A stretch of 36,239 bases of DNA from Clostridiales bacterium Firm_11 (GTDB lineage: Bacteria > Bacillota > Clostridia > Christensenellales > Aristaeellaceae), in NCBI GenBank assembly GCA_001604105.1, contig LVAQ01000007.1:1-36239 (forward strand). The letters run 5' to 3'. The notes beneath the pieces were generated by a model. That model was not told the origin of the DNA. It ran no database searches and saw only the letters and a program-made list of their open reading frames with translations. The translations under genes and the position numbers were made by a program. Of this stretch, positions 7,752 through 16,593 are shown piece after piece. Each line of letters starts with the position of its first letter. Position 1 is the first letter of the stretch.

Positions 7752-8618
7752 ATGCAAACAGCCGTTATTACTGGTGCCACATCCGGTATTGGGTATGCTA
7801 CAGCAGACGCTTTGCTGAAAAAGGGATTCCATGTGCTCATCATCGGCCGAACAATGCACAACACGCTTCAAGCGCTCTCCTCTTTGCGTGAAGCATATCC
7901 CCATGCGAGCATCAATGGTTTTTATGGAGATTTGATGCAACAAGACGAAGTACACCGCGTCGCCGATGAGATTATCGCTTATCTGCAAACGCATACAGAA
8001 GGGGCGCTTTCGGTGCTGATCAATAATGCGGGCGCGGTTCGTACCTGGTACACAACCACATTGGATGGCATAGAACAGCAATTTGCGCTAAACCATCTGG
8101 CAGGATTCCTGCTCACCCATCGGCTGATGCGTTCACTCAGGCTCGGCCATGGGCGTATGATCCTCACCAGCAGCGCATCTCACAAGCATTGTCGCATACG
8201 TTTTGATGACATTATGTATCAACGCCGGCGCTACAGCTGCTTGGGCGCATATAAGCAGACAAAACTTTGTAATGTGCTTTTCGCGGAGGAATACAATCGT
8301 CGTTTTGCCAGCGAAGGCTTGCGCGCCTATGCTGTGGATCCGGGTTTGGTCAATACCGAAATCGGCTTCAAACAAACAGGAGGACTCGTGAAGCTTGTAT
8401 GGGCTCTACGCAAGGCGCAGGGTGTGCCTGCCGAGAAATCCGCACGAACCTTTGCGATGCTGGCTACCGCACAACCTGCCGAAACGAATCTGTACTACTA
8501 CGATTGCAAACCTGTCGCGTATGACCGACACGCCTTTTCAGGCGATGCACCTCAACTGCTATTTGACCTAAGCCAACGGCTTTGCGGCATCACTACTTTT
8601 GGAGGTGAACGCTTATGA
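7752..8618 (+). CDS. Short-chain dehydrogenase/reductase (retinol-dehydrogenase-like SDR)
   Basis: This 288-aa classical SDR oxidoreductase has the cofactor motif TGATSGIGYATA (residues 7-18), the NNAG motif (in VLINNAGAVRT), the catalytic serine in ILTSSASHK and the active-site YKQTK (Y-x3-K). The stretch YKQTKLCNVLFAEEYNRRF resembles the retinol dehydrogenase/WWOX-like branch. R in IIGRT after the second strand suggests NADP(H) preference, an inference. The ATG at 7752 follows GGGAGG. It overlaps the next SDR gene by ATGA. The substrate is unknown, possibly a lipophilic alcohol or carbonyl compound. Confidence 0.9.
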   Translation: MQTAVITGATSGIGYATADALLKKGFHVLIIGRTMHNTLQALSSLREAYPHASINGFYGDLMQQDEVHRVADEIIAYLQTHTEGALSVLINNAGAVRTWYTTTLDGIEQQFALNHLAGFLLTHRLMRSLRLGHGRMILTSSASHKHCRIRFDDIMYQRRRYSCLGAYKQTKLCNVLFAEEYNRRFASEGLRAYAVDPGLVNTEIGFKQTGGLVKLVWALRKAQGVPAEKSARTFAMLATAQPAETNLYYYDCKPVAYDRHAFSGDAPQLLFDLSQRLCGITTFGGERL

Positions 8619-9424
8619 ATGCACTCATAACCGGCGCAAGCGGAGGCCTAGGTCGCGCACTCGCCATAGAAGCCGCTAGCCGCGGTATAGACCTGGTGTT
8701 GACCGACATTGATGCGCAGCGTTTGAACATCTTTCGGCAAGGCTTGCTTCGGCAATACGCGGTTCGAATCGAAGTATTCCCTTGTAATTTAACAAACAGC
8801 GCGGATGTAGCGGATCTTTTCTCTTGGATCCAGCAACAGCAGATTCACCTGAATATGCTCTGTAATGTCGCCGGTATTGATTTTGAAGGGGATTTTCTAA
8901 GTATGGATTGTGAGCAGACAATCGATATCGTCCGCGTAAACATTGAAGGTTCAATGCGCGTACTGCATGGCGCACTAAGGCATCGTGATCCCCGTAACCG
9001 ATTTACTGTGATAATGGTATCCTCGCTGGCATCGCTTTACCCCATTCCACTCAAAGCAACCTACGCCGCTTCCAAGCGTTTTCTCCTTGATTTGTCCCTA
9101 TCCCTTGCACAGGAACTGGGTAATCAAAACGTTTCCATCCTTTCACTTTGTCCGGGTGGTCTACCTACAACGCCCGGCGCATTGCAGGGCATCAACGCGC
9201 AGGGCTTTTGGGGGCGCGTGACTACCAACAGCCTTCCTGCTGTGGCACGCAACACCTTCAAGCGAGCACTCAAAGGGAAACATATCTATATTCCGGGTGT
9301 GGTGAACCGCGTTTTTAGTTTATGCGGCAACCTGATACCACGCACATTGCTGGCGCGCTTGCTTTACCTGCGCTGGTCTCAAGCGCGGCAAGGCCGTCCC
9401 GTCGGGGAGAAACTGATCGGGTAA
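8615..9424 (+). CDS. Short-chain dehydrogenase/reductase, second copy
   Basis: The 269-aa product is another SDR enzyme with TGASGGLGRAL (residues 6-16), LVLTDIDAQRL after the second strand, NVAG in place of NNAG, a VSSLAS catalytic-serine segment and the YAASK active site. The aspartates after strand two (TDID) favour NAD(H). It differs strongly from the preceding SDR, so this is not a recent tandem duplication. The C-terminal part RVFSLCGNLIPRTLLARLLYLRW is hydrophobic and might contact the membrane. It overlaps the first SDR by four bases and has SD GGAGGTG inside it, implying coupled translation. Confidence 0.9.
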   Translation: MNALITGASGGLGRALAIEAASRGIDLVLTDIDAQRLNIFRQGLLRQYAVRIEVFPCNLTNSADVADLFSWIQQQQIHLNMLCNVAGIDFEGDFLSMDCEQTIDIVRVNIEGSMRVLHGALRHRDPRNRFTVIMVSSLASLYPIPLKATYAASKRFLLDLSLSLAQELGNQNVSILSLCPGGLPTTPGALQGINAQGFWGRVTTNSLPAVARNTFKRALKGKHIYIPGVVNRVFSLCGNLIPRTLLARLLYLRWSQARQGRPVGEKLIG

Positions 9425-9538
9425 AAGACACCTTTACACATTATCCAACATGACTTCTATTCTTTCCAAGGTATGCTTTGCTCTTGGTATCGTTACGCAA
9501 CAACTCATGCCCGTACGCGCTCATACGCGCCGGAAGCA

Positions 9539-10480
9539 TCACAACAACACCAGAATGACAAGCGGGATGCTGAGCAGGGAAAGCACTGTGGTGATAAATA
9601 CGCCCAACGCGGCGGTGTTTGCCTGCAGATCATTCCCATACTGCCTGCTTACCATCGCGCATAGCGTACCGGCAGGCATGGCTAAACTGAGTGTGATAGT
9701 GCCGATCATGATAGGATCGCTAAAGAGCAGCCTCGCTACCGCAAAGCCTGCTATCGGCATGGCAATCAACTTGAGCAGCGAAAGCAGAAACAGCTTCTTT
9801 TCCAAGAACAGATCCCGAAAGGAGAAGATCGCAATCATACTGCCGATAACAAGCATGGAAAGCGGCGTGGTAAGGCCGCCCACAAGTCCAAGTGTGCCTG
9901 CGATCATAGAAGGCACAGGAATGCGCAGGAAGTATATCAGCAGAGAAATTACAGCAGCCAGAAAGCCGGGGGAGAGAAAATGACTGATTTTCAAAGCGCC
10001 GCCTCCCTGCTTTCCAACGCTGAGCAGACGAACGCCGTAGGTGAAGATCATCAAGGTAAAAGGAATGTTGAGAATGTTGATGTAGAAAATCGCCTGCTCG
10101 CCAAAGAGCGCCTGCACCACTGGAAAACCCATAAAGCTTACGTTGCCGAAGATGAGCAGCATCTGATAAACGCCGCGCAAGGGTCGATCTGGCTTCATCA
10201 GCAGGGTCAAACCATAGGCAATCAAGGGGAGCATAAGGTAAATCGCCGCGCCAAAACCAACCAGTTTAAGCACTTCGGCGTTGATCGCGTTTTGCCCACA
10301 AACTGCATAAACCGCCAGCGCGGGGCTGGTTACTTCCACAATCAAGCGTGATAGGGTTTTGTTGCTATCATCGTTTAGAATCTTAATCTTGTTAAGCACC
10401 ACGCCAAGCACCATGGTAACGCAAAGCTTGAACATGGTATCGATTACCTGGACATAGCTCAAAGCGCATTCATCTCTCAA
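9539..10480 (-). CDS. AEC family permease (auxin efflux carrier type)
   Basis: The protein of up to 313 aa is an AEC-family membrane carrier with about ten hydrophobic segments in two halves. Conserved regions include LIVEVTSPALAVYAV, GNVSFMGFPVVQALFGEQAIFY and SLAMPAGTLCAMVSRQYGNDLQ. Bacterial relatives move dicarboxylates such as malate or malonate, or lactate-like acids. The start is uncertain: the frame opens with TTG at 10480 (SD AGGA very close) and the first ATG is at 10435. It lies 24 bp after a lactate-dehydrogenase-like gene, so a 2-hydroxy acid or 2-oxo acid is a sensible guess for the cargo. Confidence 0.88.
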   Translation of the reverse strand: MRDECALSYVQVIDTMFKLCVTMVLGVVLNKIKILNDDSNKTLSRLIVEVTSPALAVYAVCGQNAINAEVLKLVGFGAAIYLMLPLIAYGLTLLMKPDRPLRGVYQMLLIFGNVSFMGFPVVQALFGEQAIFYINILNIPFTLMIFTYGVRLLSVGKQGGGALKISHFLSPGFLAAVISLLIYFLRIPVPSMIAGTLGLVGGLTTPLSMLVIGSMIAIFSFRDLFLEKKLFLLSLLKLIAMPIAGFAVARLLFSDPIMIGTITLSLAMPAGTLCAMVSRQYGNDLQANTAALGVFITTVLSLLSIPLVILVLL

Positions 10481-10503
10481 TCCTGCATGTATGCAAACGT
10501 GAA

Positions 10504-11457
10504 TCAGGCTTGATCCAGCCGTTGGATGTGCCCTTGAAGCACCTGTGCTGATTGCTGAAATAGCGCCAGTTCTTCCTTGGTAAGGTTGAACTCCCCGACT
10601 TCCACAATGCCGTGACGATTGATCATCGCCGGTACGCCACAGTACAGCCCGCTAAGGCCATATTGACCCTGAAGGCAGGCGGAGAGGGCATAGATCTTGT
10701 TTTCATCGCGGAGAATGGCGGAAACGATACCCGTTACGGCGCTTGCGATGCCATACTGCGTGTTGCCCTTCGCCTTGAGAACCTCATGACCGGCAACGCG
10801 GGTCTTTTCGACAAGGGCGAGCAGATCCACATCCGCAAAGCGATGAGGATCATCGGAGATGATTTCGATAAACGGTTTGCCGCCAGCCCTGACATGGCTC
10901 CAGGGTACCATCATCGATTCGCCGTGTTCGCCCATGACATAGGCATCGATGCTGCGCAGATCCATATCCATAATCTGCCCGATGAGCTGCTTAAGGCGCG
11001 CGGTTTCTAAAATGGTACCTGTACCGATGACGCGCGCCGTGGGAAAGCCGGATAGCTGTTGTACCAGATGCGTCATGATGTCCACGGGATTTGACACCAC
11101 GATAAAAATGCCGTCAAACCCACTTTGCAGGATAGGGGGGATGATGGCGCGTATGATGCCCGCCGACTGATGCAGCAATTCCAGCCGATCCCTTGCGCCT
11201 ATGAACGGCGCTGAAGCGGTGATGATGACGATATCCGCATCTGCGCACGCTTGATAATCACCAAGCGCCACACGGACATTGCGGCTTTGGAAATCCATGC
11301 TGTGCTGCAAATCCCATATCTCACCCTGTGCCTTTTGTTGATTGATATCGATGAGCACCACCTCGGCAGCTACCCCACGCACCACAAGGCTGAAGGCGAC
11401 AGTTGCGCCTACGGCGCCTGCACCGATGATGACAACCTTGGTTACATTGCTTTTCAT
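10504..11457 (-). CDS. L-lactate/2-hydroxyacid dehydrogenase (LDH-like, altered active site)
   Basis: This 317-aa enzyme belongs to the LDH/malate dehydrogenase superfamily: NAD motif GAGAVG (12-17), NAD-selective D37, catalytic H178 in GEHGES and substrate-binding R154. Two positions depart from standard L-LDH. The loop reads APFIGARDRLEL, placing F85 where Gln102 normally selects pyruvate, and E151 replaces the Asp168 that pairs with the catalytic histidine. The catalytic loop arginine (R91) is kept. A larger, branched 2-oxo acid as in L-2-hydroxyisocaproate dehydrogenases is possible. It has SD GGAGGG and precedes the AEC permease gene in one operon. Confidence 0.88.
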   Translation of the reverse strand: MKSNVTKVVIIGAGAVGATVAFSLVVRGVAAEVVLIDINQQKAQGEIWDLQHSMDFQSRNVRVALGDYQACADADIVIITASAPFIGARDRLELLHQSAGIIRAIIPPILQSGFDGIFIVVSNPVDIMTHLVQQLSGFPTARVIGTGTILETARLKQLIGQIMDMDLRSIDAYVMGEHGESMMVPWSHVRAGGKPFIEIISDDPHRFADVDLLALVEKTRVAGHEVLKAKGNTQYGIASAVTGIVSAILRDENKIYALSACLQGQYGLSGLYCGVPAMINRHGIVEVGEFNLTKEELALFQQSAQVLQGHIQRLDQA

Positions 11458-11536
11458 GAGAAGTACCCTCCTGTTTGCGCCCGGTGATCACAGGGCTGCA
11501 AGCGTTGCACAGCGGAGATTGGCGCTGCGTCTAGCT

Positions 11537-11565
11537 ATTATATATGCTTTTTTCCCATGAGGCAA
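11537..11565 (-). promoter_or_regulatory. Promoter of the LDH-like/AEC operon
   Basis: On the minus strand TTGCCT (4/6) and a perfect TATAAT are 17 bp apart, about 80 bp upstream of the LDH-like start. Confidence 0.65.
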
Positions 11566-11654
11566 TGGATACCATGAAGAACAAAGCTGTGGCGCGCTGG
11601 CGTCATGCGGGGCGAGCCTTGTTGGCGGCTTAAGACAAAGCGCCAACCTGCAAT

Positions 11655-11681
11655 GAAAAGCGCCCGCGCATTCGCGGACGC
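11655..11681 (-). terminator. Rho-independent terminator after the cytidylate-kinase-like gene
   Basis: On the minus strand a 9-bp GC-rich stem (GCGTCCGCG / CGCGGGCGC, one mismatch, loop AATG) is followed by TTTTC. It lies about 85 bp after the stop of the gene at 11768-12415 and in front of the LDH promoter. Confidence 0.6.
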
Positions 11682-11767
11682 GAGAATGATTAATACAGTT
11701 TTACAGAATCCCGTGTATTTCTGGCACGGATGAACACTGCTGCGCCCGGGCGCTATCGTTGTGTCAC

Positions 11768-12415
11768 TTACGCTTGCTTAAGCGCCTCATATGGGATGGC
11801 TAGCTTTGCGGCTACACTGCGTTTGATGATCTCTACGCAACCGTTCATCCCTAATCGAGCGCTGTTCAGCGCAAGGTCATAGCCAAGTGAATCCTTCCAG
11901 TTTTCGCCCGTGTAATACTTGTGGTAATCCGACCGGTACCGGTCGGTACGGCGAATGGCTTTGGTCGCATCCGCCTCCGGCATATCGGAACGTTCCATGA
12001 TTGTTTTCACGCAATCCTGAAATGGCGCTTGAATGCTCACACTCACGACGTTTGGGAGATCCCGCAAAACGAAATTCGCAGCTTTGCCCATGATCACAAA
12101 AGATTCCGTCTGCGCCAGCATGCGTAATATCTTCACCTGATAATTGAACAGGTTGATGTCGGATACAAATCTGCTGTTCTCGGGCGTAAGCACGTTACCG
12201 TAATGCTCACGATCGGGCACTTGAAGCAGAAGCCTGCGGTTGAGTTTCTCATCGGCCAGCGCGAAAAGCTCCTCATTGATGCCGCTTTCGATGGAGGCGA
12301 GTTCAAGCAGTTCTTTGTCCATTAGCCGGATGTTGAGATCCCCCGCGAGTTGCAGGCCTATTTGTTTGCCATTGCTACCAAAGCCACGCGCTATGGTTAT
12401 CACGTAATTTTTCAT
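11768..12415 (-). CDS. Cytidylate kinase-like family protein
   Basis: The 215-aa protein matches the cytidylate-kinase-like family (Cytidylate_kin2). It opens MKNYVITIARGFGSNGKQIG, with the modified P-loop GFGSNGKQIG near residues 11-20, then LMDKELLELASIESGINEE. FVIMGKAANFVL and the basic DATKAIRRTDRYRSDYHKYYTGENWKD lid segment follow. True Cmk phosphorylates CMP, but proteins of this family occur beside many unrelated genes and their substrate is not established. It stands alone between two terminator-like hairpins. An AGGAG SD lies about 10 bp before the ATG. Confidence 0.87.
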   Translation of the reverse strand: MKNYVITIARGFGSNGKQIGLQLAGDLNIRLMDKELLELASIESGINEELFALADEKLNRRLLLQVPDREHYGNVLTPENSRFVSDINLFNYQVKILRMLAQTESFVIMGKAANFVLRDLPNVVSVSIQAPFQDCVKTIMERSDMPEADATKAIRRTDRYRSDYHKYYTGENWKDSLGYDLALNSARLGMNGCVEIIKRSVAAKLAIPYEALKQA

Positions 12416-13374
12416 GACCGCCGCACTCCTTTGCCGCTCAGGCTCATATTTGTTTTCCCTTGAAGGGATCAGGCTCTATAGTTACACTTCTTTGGCATAC
12501 GTATGTTTTCCTGCACTTGAAATCATGATTTTCGGTTTTTATCAGTATGCAGGTTATAACGATGCCGGGAAGTGCCTCGCGTTATGCAAAACAGCATGGG
12601 AACTGTTAGGGAATACCCGCAGGACATAAGCACTCACATTATGGTATTGAAACAATGACTGAGTAATCTGGTATATGAATGAAAGAATTATATTGAGTGA
12701 AAACACTTGGTATCTATCATTGTCGAAGTTTATCTGTATGCTTTTGGGAGTGTATCGGTTATACGAAAAATAAGTTTGAATGTCGCATCATCAGTTGTTA
12801 TTTCGAAATGAAACGGAGGGGTTGGCTGTAGGGCATACGTTTGAGAATCCCCAGTGATTCCCCGCCTTGACGATATGGAATAACATGCGGATAGAGGCTT
12901 TGCCCAGATGAGGCTGCAAGAAAGAATGCGAAGCCTTTGTATGAGCGTGCATATTGTTGCTCGTTTAAAATGTGATGCATCAGTGAGGAGGCCATGCTCT
13001 CTGGCTACGTGTATCAGATGATGATGATTGGGCATGTGTTCATGAGTTGGACACCGCTGCTTCAGAGGGGCGATCCTTGCCTGAGTCTGTGCCAATGCCA
13101 TTATATACGAACGTTGAAACCTTGATTCAGCGCCGTCAACGATGCGTCGCCCTCTTTGAGGCAGAGTCTAATACTGGCGCAGCGTTTGTGTGTTCCTACC
13201 ATGGCAATGTTCATCAACCGGGCACAATTACCCATACTGAAACGCTGCCAACACCATAAAACCACACAGGTTTTCAGAAAGGGAATCGTTCGGTTCCCCT
13301 GTCGGCTGGAAACAGCAAGCGAAAGCACCCAAGGCGTGCCTTGGGTGCTTTCGCTTGCGCGCATCTACTATGGG
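12416..13374. other. Long gene-poor region, possibly with a decayed gene
   Basis: Nearly 1 kb between the cytidylate-kinase-like gene and the GGDEF gene has no ORF with both an SD and family resemblance. It is visibly richer in A and T than its surroundings around 12470-12790. On the minus strand MPNHHHLIHVARE (13035-12997) is followed, after a frame change, by SMASSLMHHILNEQQYARSY from about 12998 downward. That order weakly resembles the MPNHxHL motif and following helix of REP-associated TnpA-like transposases. The match is short and could be chance. A strong hairpin closes the region at 13315-13358. Confidence 0.35.
13315..13358 (-). terminator. Perfect 44-bp hairpin downstream of the GGDEF gene
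   Basis: Two perfectly complementary 21-base arms, beginning GCAAGCGAAAGCACCC and ending GGGTGCTTTCGCTTGC, are separated by only two bases, so the folded loop opens to about four. It starts 17 bp past the stop of the GGDEF gene. Only a weak TGTTT follows on the minus strand, so it may act as a terminator or as an mRNA 3' stabiliser. Confidence 0.6.
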
Positions 13375-14949
13375 TCAAACGTCGTGCTGCGGCAACCCGC
13401 AACAGACATTGGGCGCAGTGTGCAGGGGCGGGTCCATCGATTTGGCTGCGTCATCTCGTATATCCTCGAAAACTGTAATGGCATCCTTGCCTTTGCTCTT
13501 GGAGCGGTACATCGCGATATCCGCCTTCATCAGCAAGTCGGTAACCGGCGTATTCCCTTCAATTAAGCCTATGCTCAGCGTGATTACGAGCGCAGCCCCC
13601 TTGACGGTCATGTCAATTTGCGCCGCACAGCCGCGTATGCGTTCTGCAACGCCATAGGCAGCTTCAAGCGTTGTATCTTCCAAAACAACAATAAATTCGT
13701 CCCCGCCAAACCGTATCACATCTGTATCGGTACGCAGTATCCCTCGAATGCAGTGTGCAAGCCTGCTCAGCACCTGATCGCCTACAAGATGCCCGTATTG
13801 ATCATTGATGGTCTTGAAATCATCTACGTCAATAAATAAAAGCGAAAACCGCTTTCCTAGCTGTGCATCGGCTCCCGTTTCGTATTTTTCATGAAAGAAC
13901 TGCTTGTTGAATAACCCCGTCAGTTGATCGATGGATGATCTCTCCTGCAATATGCGCTTCTCGTTTAAATGGCTCAGCTTGCTGGCCGTAATATCGGTAA
14001 TCGTCATCAGTTTTGCGCTGTCTTGCGCAGCGGTGTCAATGGGGTACTGTGTTACCGCCAGATAAATACTGCCGCCCTGTCGCTGCAATATCATCTCATG
14101 CTGTTGGTAATCGATGGCGAACTGGTAACCCGCAATATAATCTGTAATCCGGTCGCCCGAATCCATGCCTTCATCCCCCAGGATGTGCCGCGCCATGTTG
14201 TTTATGGACACAACGCGCTGGTGTTTGTTAATGATGATGATGCCGTCTCTGGCGTTCAGGAAAACTTTCTGAAAGATATAGTCCGATTGAATGTTCAAAA
14301 AGCGAAACTTCATGATAGAGACAAACGTAAACACAACGAAGATCAATATCGCCACATGCATCAGGTATAGCTGTGTGTCTATGTGGAAAACCGTCGGCAG
14401 TAAGTATTCGGATAGCACACTCGTTACCAGCGCAAGCACAATGCCGCCAAAAAAATACGTGAGCTGTACGCGTTCACGCGTTTCTTTTGTGCTGAAGAAT
14501 CTGCGCAGCACAAGATACAGCGCCACGACGGCGGGTATGCTGAAGATACCGCTCATCAGCGGCGCAACCACCGGATGGGAAAGCCGCCAAAACGTAGGAT
14601 CCGAATAGTCAATCGGGAAAAAGTACCGCGCGATGATGGTCAGGGTGTTCAACGCCACCATCACATAGAAAAGCCAATCAAGATTTCGCTTAATCAAACG
14701 GTATATGAATAAAAGAAAGAGAATGGACATGTTCATCATGCTAAGCCAGTAGATGGTTTTTATCGTTAGCCCCAGCAGGGAAGCATCTCCATACGCATTG
14801 CTTACCCCCAGCACCATCCACAGCAGTATTACGCTTAAGAACTGCAAAAAAGCCTGATTGATCTGATCCGCGCTTTTATTGAGGTAAACAAAGCTCCAGA
14901 TGAACATCATCACGCCATAGATACCGGCGAAGATCATTAGCTGTAACAA
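13375..14949 (-). CDS. 7TM-PAS-GGDEF diguanylate cyclase
   Basis: The protein (524 aa) has seven N-terminal membrane segments over about residues 1-220, like the 7TM sensor of some histidine kinases. A PAS-like domain (about 225-320) and a GGDEF domain (about 335-500) follow. The GGDEF half has DQLTGLFNKQFF, FIDVDDFKTINDQYGH and an intact FGGDEF active site, so synthesis of c-di-GMP is expected. The inhibitory RxxD site is degenerate: RTDT sits where RxxD should precede the GG by five. A start at TTG 14949 fits the SD GGAGGG; an ATG at 14970 lacks one. The signal is unknown. Confidence 0.88.
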   Translation of the reverse strand: MLQLMIFAGIYGVMMFIWSFVYLNKSADQINQAFLQFLSVILLWMVLGVSNAYGDASLLGLTIKTIYWLSMMNMSILFLLFIYRLIKRNLDWLFYVMVALNTLTIIARYFFPIDYSDPTFWRLSHPVVAPLMSGIFSIPAVVALYLVLRRFFSTKETRERVQLTYFFGGIVLALVTSVLSEYLLPTVFHIDTQLYLMHVAILIFVVFTFVSIMKFRFLNIQSDYIFQKVFLNARDGIIIINKHQRVVSINNMARHILGDEGMDSGDRITDYIAGYQFAIDYQQHEMILQRQGGSIYLAVTQYPIDTAAQDSAKLMTITDITASKLSHLNEKRILQERSSIDQLTGLFNKQFFHEKYETGADAQLGKRFSLLFIDVDDFKTINDQYGHLVGDQVLSRLAHCIRGILRTDTDVIRFGGDEFIVVLEDTTLEAAYGVAERIRGCAAQIDMTVKGAALVITLSIGLIEGNTPVTDLLMKADIAMYRSKSKGKDAITVFEDIRDDAAKSMDPPLHTAPNVCCGLPQHDV

Positions 14950-15000
14950 AACGTGCTTCCCTCCACCCATTGCAGTATGATAACGATTCTCTTAGCCTAT

Positions 15001-15028
15001 ATTATAGATTGTTTCGATAAAATAGCAA
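15001..15028 (-). promoter_or_regulatory. Promoter of the GGDEF gene
   Basis: On the minus strand TTGCTA (4/6) and a perfect TATAAT are 16 bp apart, about 50 bp before the proposed TTG start. The trkA gene is transcribed divergently; I could not assign a trkA promoter with confidence. Confidence 0.6.
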
Positions 15029-15228
15029 GTCCGATTGCATTGGGTGGAATGGTTTCTCCCGTGCTTACCAAAGATGAACCCGCCTGCATGAGCATACTTG
15101 TATTACTTAGTAAGCGAGGCAGAAGATGTAAGCATTCGAACGTTGCAGACAGGGGCGAAACATGATCGACTTGTGGTGAATTTTCGGCATGTGCAGCCTC
15201 CCAGCGCATGGCCAGATGGAGTGACATC

Positions 15229-16593
15229 ATGAGGATTCTGGTGGTCGGGGACGGGAAAGTCGGGCATAGTCTCGCGGAGAACCTTGCCAGAGAAGACCAC
15301 GATGTAGTGATCATCGATAAAAGCTCACAGGTGCTTCAAAAGAGTATCGATATGCTGGATGTGATGTGCATCAAGGGCAACGGCGCAAACATTCACACGC
15401 TGATGGAAGCGGACCCCAAGAATGTGGATGTTGTGATTGCAGCAACAGCCAGCGATGAGATCAATATGCTCTGCAGCATGCTTGCAAGGCGTCTTGGCGC
15501 AAAGTATTCCATTGTACGCATCCGTGATCCGGAGTACAATGACAGTTTGCCGCTGTTGCAAAGCGAGCTCTCCATTGATATGACCATCAACCCTGAGCGA
15601 ACCACGGCGCTTGAAATCAGCCGCCTTTTGCGCTATCCCTTTGCAAGCAACATTGAGAGCTTTGCCAAGGGCAGCGTAGAAATGGTGGAGTTTCGCTCCT
15701 GTAAAAAAGACCCTATTCTTGGTATACCGCTAAAGCGGCTCATGAATCGCAAGCACAGAGCCATGCAGGTTCTGTACTGCGCCATCGAGCGGGAGAACGA
15801 AGTCATTATCCCAAATGGCGATACGGTCATTCAGGAGGATGATCATGTGTACGTTGCGGCGGATATGGTTTCCATCACCGCTTTTTTTAAGTACCTTGGC
15901 CGTAACGCCTTTCCCGTACGCAGTGTGATGCTGCTTGGCGGCGGACGCATCAGCTATTATTTGAGCAAAATGATCATTCCGCTGGGCATTGCGGTCACGA
16001 TTGTGGAAATAAAACAAGATAAGGCCGAAGCGCTCAGCGAAGCACTGCCGGATGCGAACATCATCTGTGGTGACGGGACGAACCGCGATTCGCTTGAACA
16101 GGAAGGCTTAACAAAGATGGACGCATTTGTAGCCTTGTCCGACCGGGACGAGGAGAATATGATTGCGGGGCTGTATGCAGCAAAACTTGGCGTGGGTAAG
16201 GTGATCGTCAAAAACGCGCGTTCCGGCTACCAGGAAGTTGCCGATATGCTCAAGCTGGATAGTGTGGTCAGCCCTAAAAACATCACTTGCGATACCATTT
16301 TGCGCTATGTGCGCGCACGCAGCAACTCCCGCGGCTCATCCGTCGAGAAAATCTATCGGCTGCTCAGCGGCAAGGCGGAGGCGTTGGAATTTATTGCGCG
16401 CGCAGACGCCGCCTACATCGGCGTGCCGCTGCGTAGCCTCAAAATGCGCAAAGATACCCTGATTGCCGTAATCGTACGAAACGGCCGTGTGATCGTGCCC
16501 TTTGGCGATGACCATATCGAAGCGGGTGATGACGTGATTGCAATTGCGAAAGGAAGCATGATTGTCGATCTACAGGAGATCGTTCAAGCATGA
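15229..16593 (+). CDS. trkA: Trk potassium uptake regulatory protein TrkA
   Basis: The 454-aa protein is the cytosolic regulator of a Trk/Ktr potassium channel and has the standard tandem layout RCK_N-RCK_C-RCK_N-RCK_C. The first nucleotide-binding fold begins MRILVVGDGKVGHSLAENL with GDGKVG (7-12) and acidic D31 after strand two. The second begins near residue 232, SVMLLGGGRISYYL. RCK_C domains occupy about 140-220 and 365-450. The ATG at 15229 follows GGAG at 7 bp, which decides against an upstream ATG at 15208. It overlaps trkH by ATGA. It binds NAD(H) or ATP in known relatives. Confidence 0.95.
   Translation: MRILVVGDGKVGHSLAENLAREDHDVVIIDKSSQVLQKSIDMLDVMCIKGNGANIHTLMEADPKNVDVVIAATASDEINMLCSMLARRLGAKYSIVRIRDPEYNDSLPLLQSELSIDMTINPERTTALEISRLLRYPFASNIESFAKGSVEMVEFRSCKKDPILGIPLKRLMNRKHRAMQVLYCAIERENEVIIPNGDTVIQEDDHVYVAADMVSITAFFKYLGRNAFPVRSVMLLGGGRISYYLSKMIIPLGIAVTIVEIKQDKAEALSEALPDANIICGDGTNRDSLEQEGLTKMDAFVALSDRDEENMIAGLYAAKLGVGKVIVKNARSGYQEVADMLKLDSVVSPKNITCDTILRYVRARSNSRGSSVEKIYRLLSGKAEALEFIARADAAYIGVPLRSLKMRKDTLIAVIVRNGRVIVPFGDDHIEAGDDVIAIAKGSMIVDLQEIVQA

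Noticed and set aside
11742..11753. Perfect palindrome GCGCCCGGGCGC
   Set aside because: Short, GC-only, no tail and no clear regulatory position; likely chance.
12730..13101. Minus-strand frame of 123 codons in the gene-poor region as an intact gene
   Set aside because: No SD and only one short motif-like stretch; treated as a possible relic instead.
15029..15228. c-di-AMP (ydaO-type) riboswitch ahead of trkA
   Set aside because: Such a switch would fit a potassium transporter, but the conserved ydaO core sequences are not visible in this short leader.
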